Below, one piece after another: positions 1 through 11,920 of a DNA stretch of 64,000 nt. The translations under genes and the position numbers were made by a program. Positions within the stretch are counted from its first letter, which is position 1. Each line of letters begins with the position of its first letter. The notes below the pieces were generated by a model. The model searched no databases, was not told the DNA's origin, and saw only the letters and a list, made by a program, of their open reading frames with translations. Source of the stretch: Macropodus opercularis (taxonomy: Eukaryota > Chordata > Actinopteri > Anabantiformes > Osphronemidae); contig CM061097.1 of assembly GCA_030770545.1 (NCBI GenBank), positions 1,426,501 through 1,490,500 on the forward strand, read 5' to 3'.

Positions 1-52
1 CGCTCTCCATACTAGGTCACAACAACAGGGCAGGGGTGAGTGGATTCCTCTT

Positions 53-75
53 TGACCTTTGACTGATACAGGTCA
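53..75. promoter_or_regulatory. Nuclear-receptor half-site pair (everted repeat, 11-bp spacer)
   Basis: TGACCT at 53-58 and AGGTCA at 70-75 are perfect half-sites in everted arrangement. The first is followed by TTGACTG, a weak direct-repeat partner. Orphan receptors such as COUP-TFs tolerate many spacings and orientations of this half-site. Whether the pair is functional is unknown; an 11-bp spacer is not a standard configuration. Confidence 0.2.
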
Positions 76-529
76 AAGTGGTCCTGCGATGTTCAGCAAG
101 ATTAATACTCGTAGCACAACAGCAGTGTCACCAACGCTGCGTCCATTACTTCCATGTTGGTAACACTGTTGAACTGATCGCATATTATAATTGTATAATA
201 TTATATGTTTTCTTTTCCCCTGAGATAAACACAGTAGGCTGTGTATTACTTTACACTGGTGATGGATATGTACCTTGATCTGCGCATTCATACACGTATT
301 CATGTGTCTACGACGTTAAGATGCGTCCTGCTGTTGACCCCGACCGGCCCAGTCTGTACATATGGCCGTGCGTCTCGCACTCGCCACGTGTGTTCATGTG
401 TGTTAACGCACTAACTACCTGTCCAGATGGTGGAGCAGAAACATCCATCGACAGGACTCCTTAAGGATTCACGTTACGGGATTTTTATTTTTACTTCAGC
501 CCTCTGAAAGAAACACTAAGGCTTTGGTG

Positions 530-700
530 TCATTTGGCGTCATTGTTATCATAATTATAATCAAATGATAATTTGACCAGGCGGGTTGAGAAATGAGATT
601 TTAAGGAGCAGGCAAATACGTCTTCAGTTGAATCACTGTTAAGCATCACATTCCTGCCTTGTTATGCCACTGAATTCCGTCTGTCTTGTTGTTGTTGTTG
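530..700. promoter_or_regulatory. Candidate intronic conserved non-coding block with GATA/AT-hook-rich core
   Basis: This segment has no simple repeats in its first 150 bases. It contains TTATCA at 546-551 and TGATAA at 566-571 as an inverted pair around an ATAATTATAA-like core, preceded by a CATTGTT SOX-like motif at 541-547. The composition resembles vertebrate developmental enhancers, but conservation cannot be judged from a single sequence. Confidence 0.25.
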
Positions 701-789
701 TTATTAGTGGCCTTCAGGACAGGGCTGCTCCTGGGACACATCCTCTCCTCCTGTTTCCTCTTTTTGCAGCTCCTCTCTGCCCTTCTCTC

Positions 790-1160
790 TCCCTGATTTA
801 TACATTAAATAGTTAGGCAGGAGGGCAGGGAGGCACCTATCATTCCATGATCTATATCTCTCCGTGCCCTTATTAAAAATACATGTGTATGCTTAGGGGA
901 GACAATATAGAATGTATAAATCAAAATGCTAACGGCATCAGAATAAGCTTCCTGTATTTATTTCCCCATAGCTTTCCCTCTGCGGGCTGGGAACTCTTCC
1001 TGCTTACTGTATTTCTTCTGCCGTGTAGCTGGCAAGCACACGCTGGGTACTTTAATATTAAAGCGAAGTGGAAATGTTCATTTATTATGCAACCGATTTG
1101 ACAACGTTACTGACAGTATCTCGATTTTGCACCTTGTATGATTGTACATCTACCTCTATA
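790..1160. promoter_or_regulatory. Candidate intronic conserved non-coding block
   Basis: About 370 bases of mixed, repeat-free sequence with several AT-rich motifs, including TATTAAA, TTAATATTAAA near 1051-1062 and TGTATTTATTTCC near 952. Neighbouring stretches are much more repetitive. No coding frame stands out. The call rests on texture only. Confidence 0.2.
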
Positions 1161-4100
1161 CATAAAAGAGATAAGATAATGAATCGCTTCCAAAACGTTC
1201 AGGCCTCTAACATCTTATTGTTGGTGAGTTTACTTTCACAGTTGTCTTCGCGAATGACACGCAGGTCTCATGCCAAAAAAAAAAGTTGACAAATGACTTG
1301 TGTAACATTTACTTGCACAATCAATAGCTCTGACAATTTCCACCTGGACGGTGATTAATGCTACATCCACCCCCACCCCCTGCCCTCCACCTCCCTCTGT
1401 GTGTGTCGTGCTGAGAGCAGATGAACAGGCCCGTGTGTGCGTGTCTGTGTTTATGTGGCCGTGTCTGTCCAGACGCTGGATGCTTGATCAGCCACTGAGC
1501 ATGAATAGCGGCTGAGCAGATTCACAGATTCACAGACGTCGAGTATGAAAAATAAGTGACACATAAACTGGCTTCGGCATCGCGCAGAGTGAGTTACTCA
1601 GGAACGCCTGAGCGTGAGTGTCTTTATGTCTACCCGTTCACTAAGGTGCTGAAAATAGACAGGTCGGGAGGAGCAAGACAGGAAGAGAGAAACAGAAAAT
1701 GAAACGGGAGAGAGAAATGTAAATGCGAGCATGAAAAGAAGCTGAGGCATCAGGGATCAGAAGCTGTGCTATTCTCTCCACTTCCTCCACCCCACTGCTC
1801 CACTTTGAACTAATTTATAAATATTCAGCTGTGTATATAAACAATAACCAAATGAGCCCAGACATCCATGCCAAGGTTAAAAACTCTGCAGCTTTTTACA
1901 GACACAACCGCTTGACTAGCTGTAAAGGTTAGCTTCTCATTCTGACCAAAACTATTTGTGCTCATTAAGATCAAGAAAAGAGACCATCATTACCACAGAG
2001 TCTTATTTACTTTGACCAAATGAGTGTACGACTAAATTAACTGAAGCAAAGAGTGAATAGTCTTTGAACTTGGAGTGAAAAGTTGAATTTGGAGAACTTA
2101 ATTCAAAATTAACTCGCCGGGCAGATACCGAGACGACGCCGTTCAATTAATGCCTTAAACTCACAAGGATGAGGAGTCAAAGAAAAAACGTGTCTCACAC
2201 ATATGAATTGTAATGTATATTAATATATATGTAATGTTTTTCTGCAGTTGAGACAGCGCTATAATATATATATTTTATCTTAACATTTCCTGTCTTACTT
2301 TAATAAACAGTTAGATTACGTATAGTAACATTTCTTTGCGAGCACTCACGCGGCCCCCTGGGTATTTCTGGTTATCAAGGGGATGATTGATTTTGTGCTG
2401 ACAGGCTGATGACAATTCCGTCTCATCCCCTCTCACATCAGCCCCAAGATCCACACGTCTTTTCGTAGCCCCGGTGGTACAGTAAGTAGTCTCCCACACT
2501 TCAGCTCTCACGGAAACATAGCTGCGTGTTCGCCGGGTACGGGGGGTCTCAGACTGGTGCTGTGTTAAAATGAGAAAGGGGGCACCGTGACTTAATCTGA
2601 CAGTACTGTGCGATCTGTGTGGTATCTCAGCCTCAGGGAAAGGGGGGAGTGGAAAAGGACAGAGAACGAGAGAAAAGAGTGGGATCCGGTGGATAAAGGG
2701 GCCCCGTATGCAAAAAAAAAAAAAAAGCTCACGTAGAGACGGAGACAGACAAGGTCACACAGCAGGACGGCCCTGATGGAGAGGGAGCGACAGAGAGTAT
2801 TAGTTATTACAGTATTTACCTTCCCCCTCAGCTTCTTTAGACTGTAGGAACAACCTTCTTTTCCATCTTCATCCTTCTTATACACAATAATGTACTGGTA
2901 TCAGATGATGACGATTTAGATGTCGCTTGAGCCCCTAGTAACCCAGATGCAAATAAGTTGTGACGCTAATGCTTTGCTCATGCTTCTTTCCCAACTTAGC
3001 CTTTCTTCTCAGGCAGCCATTGTGCCTGGTTGAGCTCTCACACCAAACTGTAGCCTGCAGCCATCCCTCCCCTCTTCCTCCATCTTATTGGGTCTGCCAT
3101 GCTGGGTGACCCTTTCCCTCTTGTCAGTCAAGCCCGACTAGCGAATCAGGAGCAGTGCATCGGTGAAACGAGGAAGCGGAGGCTGTTGAGAAAAGGGAGC
3201 GCCGCTTGCCCTCGTCCTAACAGCCCCTCGACAAAGCGAACAAAGTAACCCTCCTAAGAGCTGATTTGAATGGATGCCTATAGACCGCACGCCCAAGGTG
3301 TACTCTCACGGATACGTAAATGCTTTAAAATGGGAGCGCAGCGAGAAGAAGAGCGTTCTGATTCTCCCGTTCAGCAACCGGCCACACGTACAGCCTCGAA
3401 CCCATGCACCCATACCATCCACTTTCCTCACTGCATGCACCCGTGACCGCTATCAGCCATGCTTTGTACCTGTCAAGTGCTGTCCTTTTCCCTGTGCCCA
3501 AAGCCCTGCTCACTACATGAGAGCTCTCACATCAAAGCTTCGCTGAGCTCCACAGGCACAGATGAAACACCCTCTCACTCCGGCCGCCTCGCTCCCTGTT
3601 CCTGCACATTAGACACATTTCATTTCATTACAACGCCACTAGAAAAATAGAGGTGCTGCTGTCTTAAAGGGACATCTTATTTACTGTCACACTCACTCAC
3701 ACAACACCACACATGGACACACACGCGCGCTATTCTCTTTCTTTGTGAATAATGCGACTGGAAGGGAGAATAACGATCTGTTACCATCAAAGGTCTAGTG
3801 GACACGCAGCATCCAATTTGACCATAAAGAGGACACATCAGTGTCATCGCTGGCTGTTGACACCACAATGTGCCTTCGGTTCTGTAAAAACCTCCGGTAA
3901 TGTATTGACATTAGGGCTTATACGTACATGCTGATGAACGGAGCATAGGTTTTAAAATAACTTCATAGCATGCGAGAAGACGTCGCGGTGGCAGAGGAAG
4001 GTTTTCATCTAGATGATGAGACGAGCTTGGTTTCCGTAGCAGCAGCAGCCTTTGTTGTGCTATCTGGTGCGGGACAGGCCGACAAAGGAGCACTAAGGAG

Positions 4101-6142
4101 CGTCCAGAGCAGGGTGACGGGGGTCGGGGCGACCCTCTTGACCGCTGGCCCCAGGGCAGGGACTCAGTGTGGTTGTGGCACAGGGGCACCCACAGGGCAT
4201 GGGAAGAGACTTAGCCTGCATACAGCCGCAGAAAGACAACACTGACCCAACGCCGAAGGATCGTGCGAGTCTGTTTTATTTCAGACAGCGTGTGTGTGTG
4301 TGTGTAGGACAAAGGCAACGTGACCCAGTGTGAGCAGTGTGTGAGGGACAGATTTAGTGACATAAAAAGCAGGGTGACCCAAGGTTTGCAGTTGTGCATT
4401 TGTGTAAGACAGCACGTCACAACACAAAGATCAGATTTAGCAGGTGTGTCCAGTGTGTGTGAGTGAGACAGAATGAAAGTCTGCGAGGCTGTGAGACTTA
4501 GCTGTCACGAACCAGGCTGATTAGCTCTGTGGGAGAAATTAGTTCTATGGGATTTAGGAATCTGTGATATTGTGCCGACTGATTCAAATGTCTAGTCTTT
4601 GGTTGGATGGGGTGGAGATACCAAATCCCAACATTCAACCTAATTCTTAACATTAATACAAAACAACAATTTCAGATTAATTAAGATAATCTTAAAAATA
4701 TAAATTGCGAGGCAATGCTCCCATTGGCTTTGTCGTTCTCTGTCCACCAGTCCCAGGCTCGAGATTTGGCTGATGGAGAGAACAATAAGAGGAAGTGACT
4801 GGACAGAGCGAGCGTGGTCCTGACACCAGCACAGACCTCTTAGTGTTCACATACGTTATGGTTTCCGACAAAGAGGTGAACTCGCTGGCCCTGCTGCTCC
4901 AGACCAAATATGCCGGCGACACCAGTTGCCTTCTGGGTGACTGGGTAACTGAAAAGGTTAGCGCTGTTAGCTCACTTACGTGTTCTTGCCGGCTATAGGC
5001 CACTGAGGGTTGGCGTAAGGATGCTAAAGGTGAGGACACGGGCCACTCGAGGTTAGCGTTAGTCTGCCAAAAGTGAAGGTTTGACCGAGTCTGCTGGTGA
5101 CTTAACATGGTTGTAGGCCACTAAGGGTTAGAAGCGGAACACGTGGACCAGAGTTGCCAAAGCTTTAACTCTTGGCCTTGTGAGCCGCGACTCGAGGAAA
5201 AGAGCAGAGCACAAAGTGATGTTATGTTGTCCTGTCTGAGGGATGTGGGAGTTTCACTTCCTGATTATTGTTGTTTTTTTGTTTACTTTTATTGAGCAGT
5301 TTTGAATTAAATATTTATCAGTTTTGAATCTGTTAATGTTTCCTTAGACTTATCTGGTCAGTTATTTTATCAGGCTGCCACCAGTGGGCAGTGCCACAAA
5401 GCTGGTGTGGGTCTGATGAGACTACAGCTCTGTCTCTCCATCCCTTATTATCCGTCTTTGTCTTATCATCTCTCCAAATGGCTGCTTTCAGTGTTGAACT
5501 CGTTCCCTCCTCTCCCTCTCTTCTGTCCTCTCTTTACTTCTCTCACTCTCTTTCTATGTATCTGCTCCTTCTCTTCAGTCTGAACTTTTCTCTTTGCGTC
5601 TGAATCATATTGAAGGCTGAAAACGGCATTGGGTGCTTCTAACAGATCTGTTTTCGTTGTTAATCGGCTGCGTTCTCAGACCTTTTTGGTTGTACACACA
5701 TACCTGCAGTCACAAACCAACCACAAATCTGAGTTTGACTTTTTACTAGAACTGAACTGAATATTATTAATCTCTTGATAGATAACTGGCTGTGTGACTC
5801 ACTGCCGTTAAGTAAAATGTTTCACTTCACCCAATTTATTTCCACAAGGCTGATGATTTTATATATGTATTTACTATTATTTTGTGTGATAATGTGTAAT
5901 AGTTCATTTATTAAAGATTTCTGTATTAATATTTAAGGATCTTTGTATTTATTATATTCATGTCTTAAGCTACACATATGTCCAGTAAGATATGAAAAAT
6001 CATGTCTGAATGTGGAAGGAAGTGCGAATTAGACTAATTTTATAATCTGAATAAGTGAGACAGTGTCATTTTGCTGTTGTCAACACACGGCAGGTGCTAA
6101 GAGAAGGGGTGTGTAGCAGGTTTGATGCTGATGGGCACAGGA

Positions 6143-6143
<1 letters not shown>

Positions 6144-6175
<32 letters not shown>
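6144..6175. repeat. (CA)n microsatellite
   Basis: An uninterrupted CA dinucleotide tract of about 32 bases, ended by ATGCTG. It is one of many such tracts in these introns. Confidence 0.97.
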
Positions 6176-6178
<3 letters not shown>

Positions 6179-6248
6179 CTGCGTCAACAGAAGATGAGCA
6201 CATTGTGTTAACACTTATTAAGGATGGGAAGACGTGCTGCCGCGAGAA

Positions 6249-6292
6249 GCGCGTGCGTGCGTGCGCGCGTGTGTGTGTGTGTGCGTGCGCGC
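6249..6292. repeat. GC/GT alternating purine-pyrimidine repeat (Z-DNA-prone)
   Basis: A compound repeat mixing GCGT, GCGC and GT units, 44 bases of nearly strict purine-pyrimidine alternation. Such tracts can adopt left-handed Z-DNA under negative supercoiling. It lies only about 75 bases after the CA tract at 6144-6175. Confidence 0.9.
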
Positions 6293-7262
6293 TGGGGTTT
6301 TACAGATGAAGCTAAGTGATGCTGCTTCTTTAAACTCCTTCTCACATCTCCTAAAGGTCTTTTTGTCACTGCCAATAACTTCAGTTCTCCTCCTCAGTGG
6401 GTTGTGTGTGTTTGCACAGGCGTTTTCCCACACGTGTAGGTCTTGGGGTGTGCGTGTGTTCATTCACGGTGTTGTGTGTGTAAAGCACAACCAATGTGAA
6501 CCAGGAATCCATCCATTTCCTGCTTTACTTTCTGAGTGCTTGGGACAATAAACACACTTAATTAAAATGGCTTCAAAGTTGAAGAAGTCACTAAAGGCTA
6601 TGGGAAAACTTCCTCACACGTTTCCTCTCTGTCATTCTGTCTCATTACAACCTCTTTGTTGGGTTTTCATTTTTAACTTCAGTTTCATTTGTGGCATGTT
6701 CAAAGCGTGCGCTGATTATTGACATTGGAAATTTGAAGCCTTATTTTTTTATATTTGAGCTTAATAAAAAATGTTTGTGCTGTTGGTAAACTATGAATCA
6801 ATATTTGAATATATGCAGTTACTTTTTTGCTGAGTGATGGTGAAATCGATGGTGTTTGATATTGAGTGACACTTGGCCTTTGGAGTCACTAAATGCTACT
6901 CACTGCGCTGAAATCCAATCCCCCAGTTGTGTCTCAGACTTGTCCCCAAAGTGACACACTTGACGTCTTTAAGGTTATTTGCTCATAGATGTACGTTACA
7001 CTAAGAGTCACTTTAGTCTGTGAGCCAACAGGCAGTTTCTACGTTTGAATGTAGCAGATTAATTAGTAGATAATTAGAATGAGATGGTCTATAGATCTCA
7101 CTCACGTAACTTCATGCATGTACACACACCTTTCACATTCTTCTTCTGTGTGACCTGAATATACATTGAACTAACCTGATTCAGTTTAATTTGAATAATA
7201 AAAGTCAAAATGCCAAGCTATAGATAGATATAGAAACCAGTTTATTCATTCCTCTGTTTCAG

Positions 7263-7481
7263 GACGGCTATGGTGTGATGGTGCTGAACCCCAATGAGAA
7301 CTACCTGGAGGTGGAGAAGCAAGCCACGTCCACTCCCATACACTCTACTAATGACCATTCGGATGAACCCGCTGAAAAGAGGGAGCGCAAAGACGAAAAA
7401 GACGGCAAAAAGAAGAGGGAATTTTATGAGAAGTACCGTAACCCGCAGAAGGAGACAGAGACCGAGCGGATTCCTATACGG
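7263..7481 (+). CDS. fam172a: FAM172A/ARB2A coding exon (start of Arb2-domain second half; basic stretch)
   Basis: This internal exon has 219 bases, 73 codons, and starts and ends in phase 0. The acceptor is TTTCAG and the donor GTAAGT. It encodes DGYGVMVLNPNENYLEVEK at the start, SDEPAEKRERKD in the middle and EFYEKYRNPQKE near the end, all hallmarks of FAM172A (ARB2 cotranscriptional regulator A). In mammals FAM172A is described as a nuclear, AGO2- and chromatin-associated factor linking transcription to splicing; its yeast relative Arb2 works with Argonaute in heterochromatin formation. The lysine/arginine cluster (KRERKD, then KKKRE about nine residues later) resembles a bipartite nuclear localisation signal. 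By comparison with human FAM172A from memory, the exon covers about residues 190-262. The ATG inside it is not a start codon, because the frame is open straight through the acceptor and the residues before the ATG are also conserved. The next exon is 8.8 kb downstream. Confidence 0.96.
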
Positions 7482-7770
7482 GTAAGTAGGAGAGAGAGGG
7501 AGGAGAGGCAGGAAGGAAGTGCTTGAAGAGCCACAGCACAGGGACAGAAGGATGTTCATCAAAAGCAGACATGATGGGGGAGGTGGACGGAGTGACAGTT
7601 TAGGGTCGTGGGAGGAGGCAGGAGGAGAGACTTAGGTGAGAAAATGGGAGGGAGGAATTTGGGCAAGTTTGGAAGTGACAAAGGAGGCAAGAAGGTGCGG
7701 GGAGGAAGAGGGTGGGAGGTGGCTAGCTGAGGAAGAGATGGAAGGAAATGTTAGGTAACAAGGGACGAAG
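7482..7770 (+). promoter_or_regulatory. Purine/G-run-rich tract next to the 5' splice site
   Basis: From the donor onward, about 290 bases of the transcript strand are dominated by G and A, with repeated GGGAGG, GGAGG and AGAGAG units. Intronic G-runs close to donors are known to act as splicing enhancers through hnRNP H/F family proteins. The tract could also pair with the CCTCC array about 100 bases further on. A function is inferred only from composition. Confidence 0.35.
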
Positions 7771-7871
7771 GAGGCAGAGGGAGAAAGAGAGGCTCTTGTG
7801 TGGTCAGCCTGTGTGTGAAGAGGTTGGCCGTGCTCCAGTCGCCTTTCAGTGAGCAAGTGTTAACCACATGG

Positions 7872-7898
7872 CTCCCTCCCTCCCTCCCTCCCTCCCTC
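7872..7898. repeat. (CTCC)n microsatellite
   Basis: About seven tandem tetranucleotide units, CTCC on the plus strand, in the purine/pyrimidine-skewed region just after the 7263-7481 exon. Confidence 0.95.
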
Positions 7899-8454
7899 GC
7901 ATGGTGGGCTGGTCAGTGCAGCTTTGGCCCTTCACTCCTGTTGACCGCTGGGATTATTATCTCCCTAACACATACTCTGCAAACACACTGCAACATTTTT
8001 ATCATGCAGCACTGACTGTACACACACAGACACACACCTGGCTCCTGGCACGTAGCTTCCCCAGTTTACCTCGTGGCCAAACAAAGGATGTGACCCTTTG
8101 CGTAAATCTAGCTTTACTGTGAAAATAATTATGGCCGGAGCGATGAGAAATACAAACAACGTCGTCCTTTTGATAGATGTCTTTTTGTTTCACCCTTTGC
8201 CAACAAAATTCATAGTTTACCCATTTCCATCCAATTATTTTGTGTCTTTAATGATCAGTGAGATTCAAAACACATTTTCCTCCTTTTTCTTTTTCTGATT
8301 CATATGAGAAGAAGGTCCCCATCGATTACGTGTCTTACTTTGGTTGATGGCATTAGCATCGCAGTAATGTGTGTACGTGTGAGCGTGCGTGAAGGACAGT
8401 GGTTGGGGCTAGCGGGCGGCGTGTGAGCTGTCAGCGCAGGCGTCCAGCAGCACC

Positions 8455-8600
8455 GTTACACTCTAATAAGGGGTAATTAGCCACAGCGCTTTCTTACTAT
8501 ATTGCATCACATCTTTGAATGCGTACTTAAACTTGGCCATCATACAGCTGAGGTGACGTTCATGTGGCAAATTCATCACGTTGTTTACGGTGCTATGGTC
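8455..8600. promoter_or_regulatory. Candidate intronic conserved non-coding block
   Basis: Repeat-free sequence holding AATAAGGGGTAATTAGCC (homeodomain core TAATTA at 8475-8480), TTGCATCACATC and GTGACGTTC (CRE-like half). It differs in texture from the GT-rich flanks. The assignment as an enhancer is speculative. Confidence 0.22.
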
Positions 8601-9570
8601 TCATCTCTATAGTTCTGAAGAAGCAAGCGCGTCTCGATCCTGGGATTCTTTTCCCATGATGCATGATGGGTAGGGGCAGGAGGTGTGTGTGTGACTACAG
8701 TACAGGGTCTCTACACACTTTTCAACTCTTCATGGCTTCATGTGATGAAAGTCAGGGCAGGTGAAGTATTGAGGGAATAACTCACCAGTGTCGTGTGAGG
8801 TCATCACTTTTTTCCTTTTGTTAAACTTGAAGCTATATTTAATTTAGCACTGAATGCAGAACAGTACTGTATTTGGCATTGAGCCAATACTAAACACAAA
8901 AGAGACGCACAAGAATGTTTTCTTTCTCACAGGAGCAGGCAACTTCTAAAATTATGCTCATTAACCATCACAGAGTAAGAGGTTTCGATTTTCCAGCCAA
9001 ATACACGTGTCCTCACACGCAGAGGCTGTGGAGAACGATTAATGAGTGAGCAGAATGATTGTGTGTTTGCGTGCCTTTAATTCTGACCCTTGGTCCATAA
9101 GTCAGCAGAACGTTACTCCGTGTAACCCTGCCTCTGATGTCCTCGCCTCCCGCTCCACCGCTTAACTCTTCACTCCTCGCATGCAGATGTGCAAGGGCGG
9201 CAAATGAGTAAAGGAGGCTTTGACAGTGTGTGTGTCTGTTTCATCACCTCCGGGTGGGTGGTGGATCAACTCAGACCTCTTTAGCGGAGCCGTTTTCATA
9301 TATAACGGCACCAACACGCACACAAATCTTTATTCCTCACACCTCTCTCTCTAACTCCCACCGAGCTGCCAGACCACCTGCACACAGCCATTCATACGCA
9401 CACGCTATCAAACATATACGTCTCCTCCTTATAACAGAATGAAATCCAGCATCGTAAAACATTCCCTGAGCCTGAATTAACCCTCCCATCCTACTTTGTA
9501 TCAATACAGAGACTCATAAAATCACATTGTACGTTTTCATTTTTCCTACACAGAATTACAAAGACTGCAC

Positions 9571-9571
<1 letters not shown>

Positions 9572-9622
<51 letters not shown>
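9572..9622. repeat. (CA)n microsatellite
   Basis: About 25 uninterrupted CA units following CACCG. Confidence 0.98.
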
Positions 9623-9623
<1 letters not shown>

Positions 9624-11689
9624 CCCCCTGATAGAGTTGAGTTGATTAATACGCTTCCTTAGACACATTAATAAGCTCTTAACTGCTTTTAGGATTCTTA
9701 CTTTTTAGCCTTGGGTTCATAGTGTGCAACCTCTCAACCTTATCTAATCCCTCTCCTCTGCTGTTCTTCAGATCACACACCACTGGGCCATGTTTAGGGG
9801 GATGTTGGTGGAGGAGGGAGAGGGCAGAGGGAGGGATGGAGGGATGAGAGGTCTGATCGGAGGGATGCTGGTGAGGATAGTGGGGGGGGGGCTTTCTTAG
9901 CACTTTGCCATATAGAAGTTTGGGAGTTCACGTTACTCTGAAATTTAGCAGTAATCCAGTTAGCTATTTTCTGTCAGCCAAGCGGAGGAATGGCAGGAAC
10001 AAAAGGCACATTCATGGGCTTAAGAAGCTTCCAAAGAGTTCACCCAAGGCTGGCTGGCTGGGATTAGGCCAGCAGAACCCTGGAAAGAAGCAGGGGAAAA
10101 AGAGCAAAGGGACAAAAACTGTGCTTTTCCTTTTTTTAAAGCACCACTTATTTTTATAAATGACCGAAATAGTTTTCTCATTTTTATGCTTTTCCTTTTA
10201 ACATCTTACGTTGCATGTTGCTTAAATGTTCAGAGAGACGGAGCGAGAGACCCTCACTCCAATGGCATTTTGAAGTAGCAGATTTAGGCTTTTCCTTCTG
10301 TTCTTATGTTCAGCTTGAGTGCAACTTCAAGAATGAGCGATCTGTGCGAGTGGGACCGTCGGACACTGAATGCTTTCATTATGGCATCGCTGTGCTTTCC
10401 CTACACTGATTCATTTGGCAAAACAGAGCAGGAATATTGAGGTTCTGCAGTGGTAGCGCTTCCACTAAGTGTTGTTCACTTATGTTGAGAGGAGTTAAGT
10501 TGATCAAAATTGTGTTTTTTTTTCTTTGGATATTATATTAGCTAGTGTTCTTTGCCTCCACTTCAGTGTCTTGGCTGGTGGGTCGGTCTTACACTGTCTC
10601 TCACTGACTGTTGTGTTTTACTAAGTTGTTTCTTGAAGGAATAGCAGGCCCTGTTTCTCCATTCGCATTATTCTGGACTGCAGCTGTCCGCAGGGTCCTG
10701 CTGAGGTCCTTGTCCTTGTCTGCGTTTAGCAGATCGTGTCGTTCTCCTCTGTGTTCACACTGCTGCAGAAGTCTAGATAATTCTCTTATGTATGTCGCAC
10801 ACCTACACACACGACGTGATTCTAAACATTAAAACACCGACACGCGCACACGCTGGTAACGGTATGTGACACGGCGCTACGCTGTGCTTCTAGTTCTTCT
10901 ATAGGACTAGGCTTCTGCTCGATGTCACCTTCACCCCTTTGCCCCGATCTGTGGCCCACAAGCAATTATACAGACAGGGTTGATTTGACCTTTCACTTGT
11001 GGTCATGCCAAGAAGTGAGGCTCAGCATTTCCAAGGACAGGTAGGGACTTGATTAACCTCTGAACTTGGTCAGAGGAAAAGTCAATGACTGGGTCTGCAG
11101 GGCAGCTCACCTGCTTGCTGCAGAGAACAAATTGGCTAGATGCCATGTTTGTAACTGGGTGTGTGTTTCTGTATGAGTGTGGACACTGTCGAGTTTAGTT
11201 TGTATGTGCAAGGCCACAGCACAGTACACTTGTGTGCGTTGTGCTAATTTATCTTCTTGTCTTTGAATTTTGTCCATACTTAAAGTTGGCTAAGGTGCCT
11301 TTTAGTTTAGGTGTAAACAGGGTTGAGACTGTTTCCTTTTTTTGGGCTTCGTGTTTGTTGCTGTTTTTCAGTATTTCTGGAAATGTGTTCTGTGTAGTAC
11401 ATGACATCTGTGCATGTTTGGATACATATGTGTTTGTGTGTTTGCTCAGGGCAGAACCAGTGTAGCTGCTCCCAGATCCCTGCTCCCAATCTTCTAGTCA
11501 GGTCAACCATCAAACACATCCTGCCCTCCCTCGCACCTCCCCACCCACTGAGCTCCCTCTTCCTCTCCGTCTCTCTGCACACAACCCAGTTGTGGATACA
11601 GGCTGACCCGAATAAAGACACACACACAGCACCTCAGGGTCATCCTGGAACAAACACCGCCTTGTCTGCCTGCCCGCTCTCCTTTGCCT

Positions 11690-11920
11690 TATGTCAATTA
11701 ATGGCTCGCAGTAATTTCACCTGACAATCCGGGCGGCAGCGCGAGGCTAGCCGAGATGTCACAGCGATGACCTTTCTGGCCCGCAGCTGCTCTTTTCTAA
11801 TAAAGAATCTCACAAACCCACAGCAACTTCCTTTGTACTTTGTTAATGAGTTATTGATTTGAAACAATGCCCTGGCAAATATTGTCAGAGAAGACTGACC
11901 CCACCAAGGTCATGCTATTT
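11690..11920. promoter_or_regulatory. Candidate intronic enhancer-like block with nuclear-receptor everted repeat
   Basis: A repeat-free segment starting with GTCAATTAATGGC. It contains a TGACCTTTC half-site near 11769, a TTTGTTAATGAGTTATTGATTT stretch of homeodomain/HNF-type motifs near 11839, and TGACCC (11896-11901) followed by AGGTCA (11907-11912), an everted repeat with a 5-bp spacer. The combination in otherwise unremarkable intron sequence makes it one of the better regulatory candidates here. Conservation and activity are untested. Confidence 0.3.

Larger units (their letters stand above)
1..7262 (+). other. fam172a: fam172a intron, 3' part (upstream exon outside window)
   Basis: This is non-coding sequence ending in a good acceptor (pyrimidine-rich tract, then CAG at 7260-7262). 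I looked for the preceding FAM172A exons (the HGSG-containing segment and the stretch before the GYG motif) and did not find them, so they should lie before base 1. Blocks around 530-700 and 790-1160 are free of simple repeats and resemble conserved regulatory DNA. 2200-2290 is AT-rich, with runs of TATATA. 4990-5130 carries three diverged copies of a GGCCACTNAGGGTT-like motif. 5740-6020 is plain AT-rich sequence. 6144-6292 holds two alternating purine/pyrimidine repeats. The rest, including 1160-2200, 2600-4980, 5130-5740 and 6300-7260, shows nothing I can name. Open frames here have no recognisable protein content. Confidence 0.75.

Noticed and set aside
4795..4998. Frame with VSDKEVNSLALLLQTKYAGD, which looks protein-like
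   Set aside because: No homology recognised, no splice sites placed to use it, and diverged repeats follow at once.
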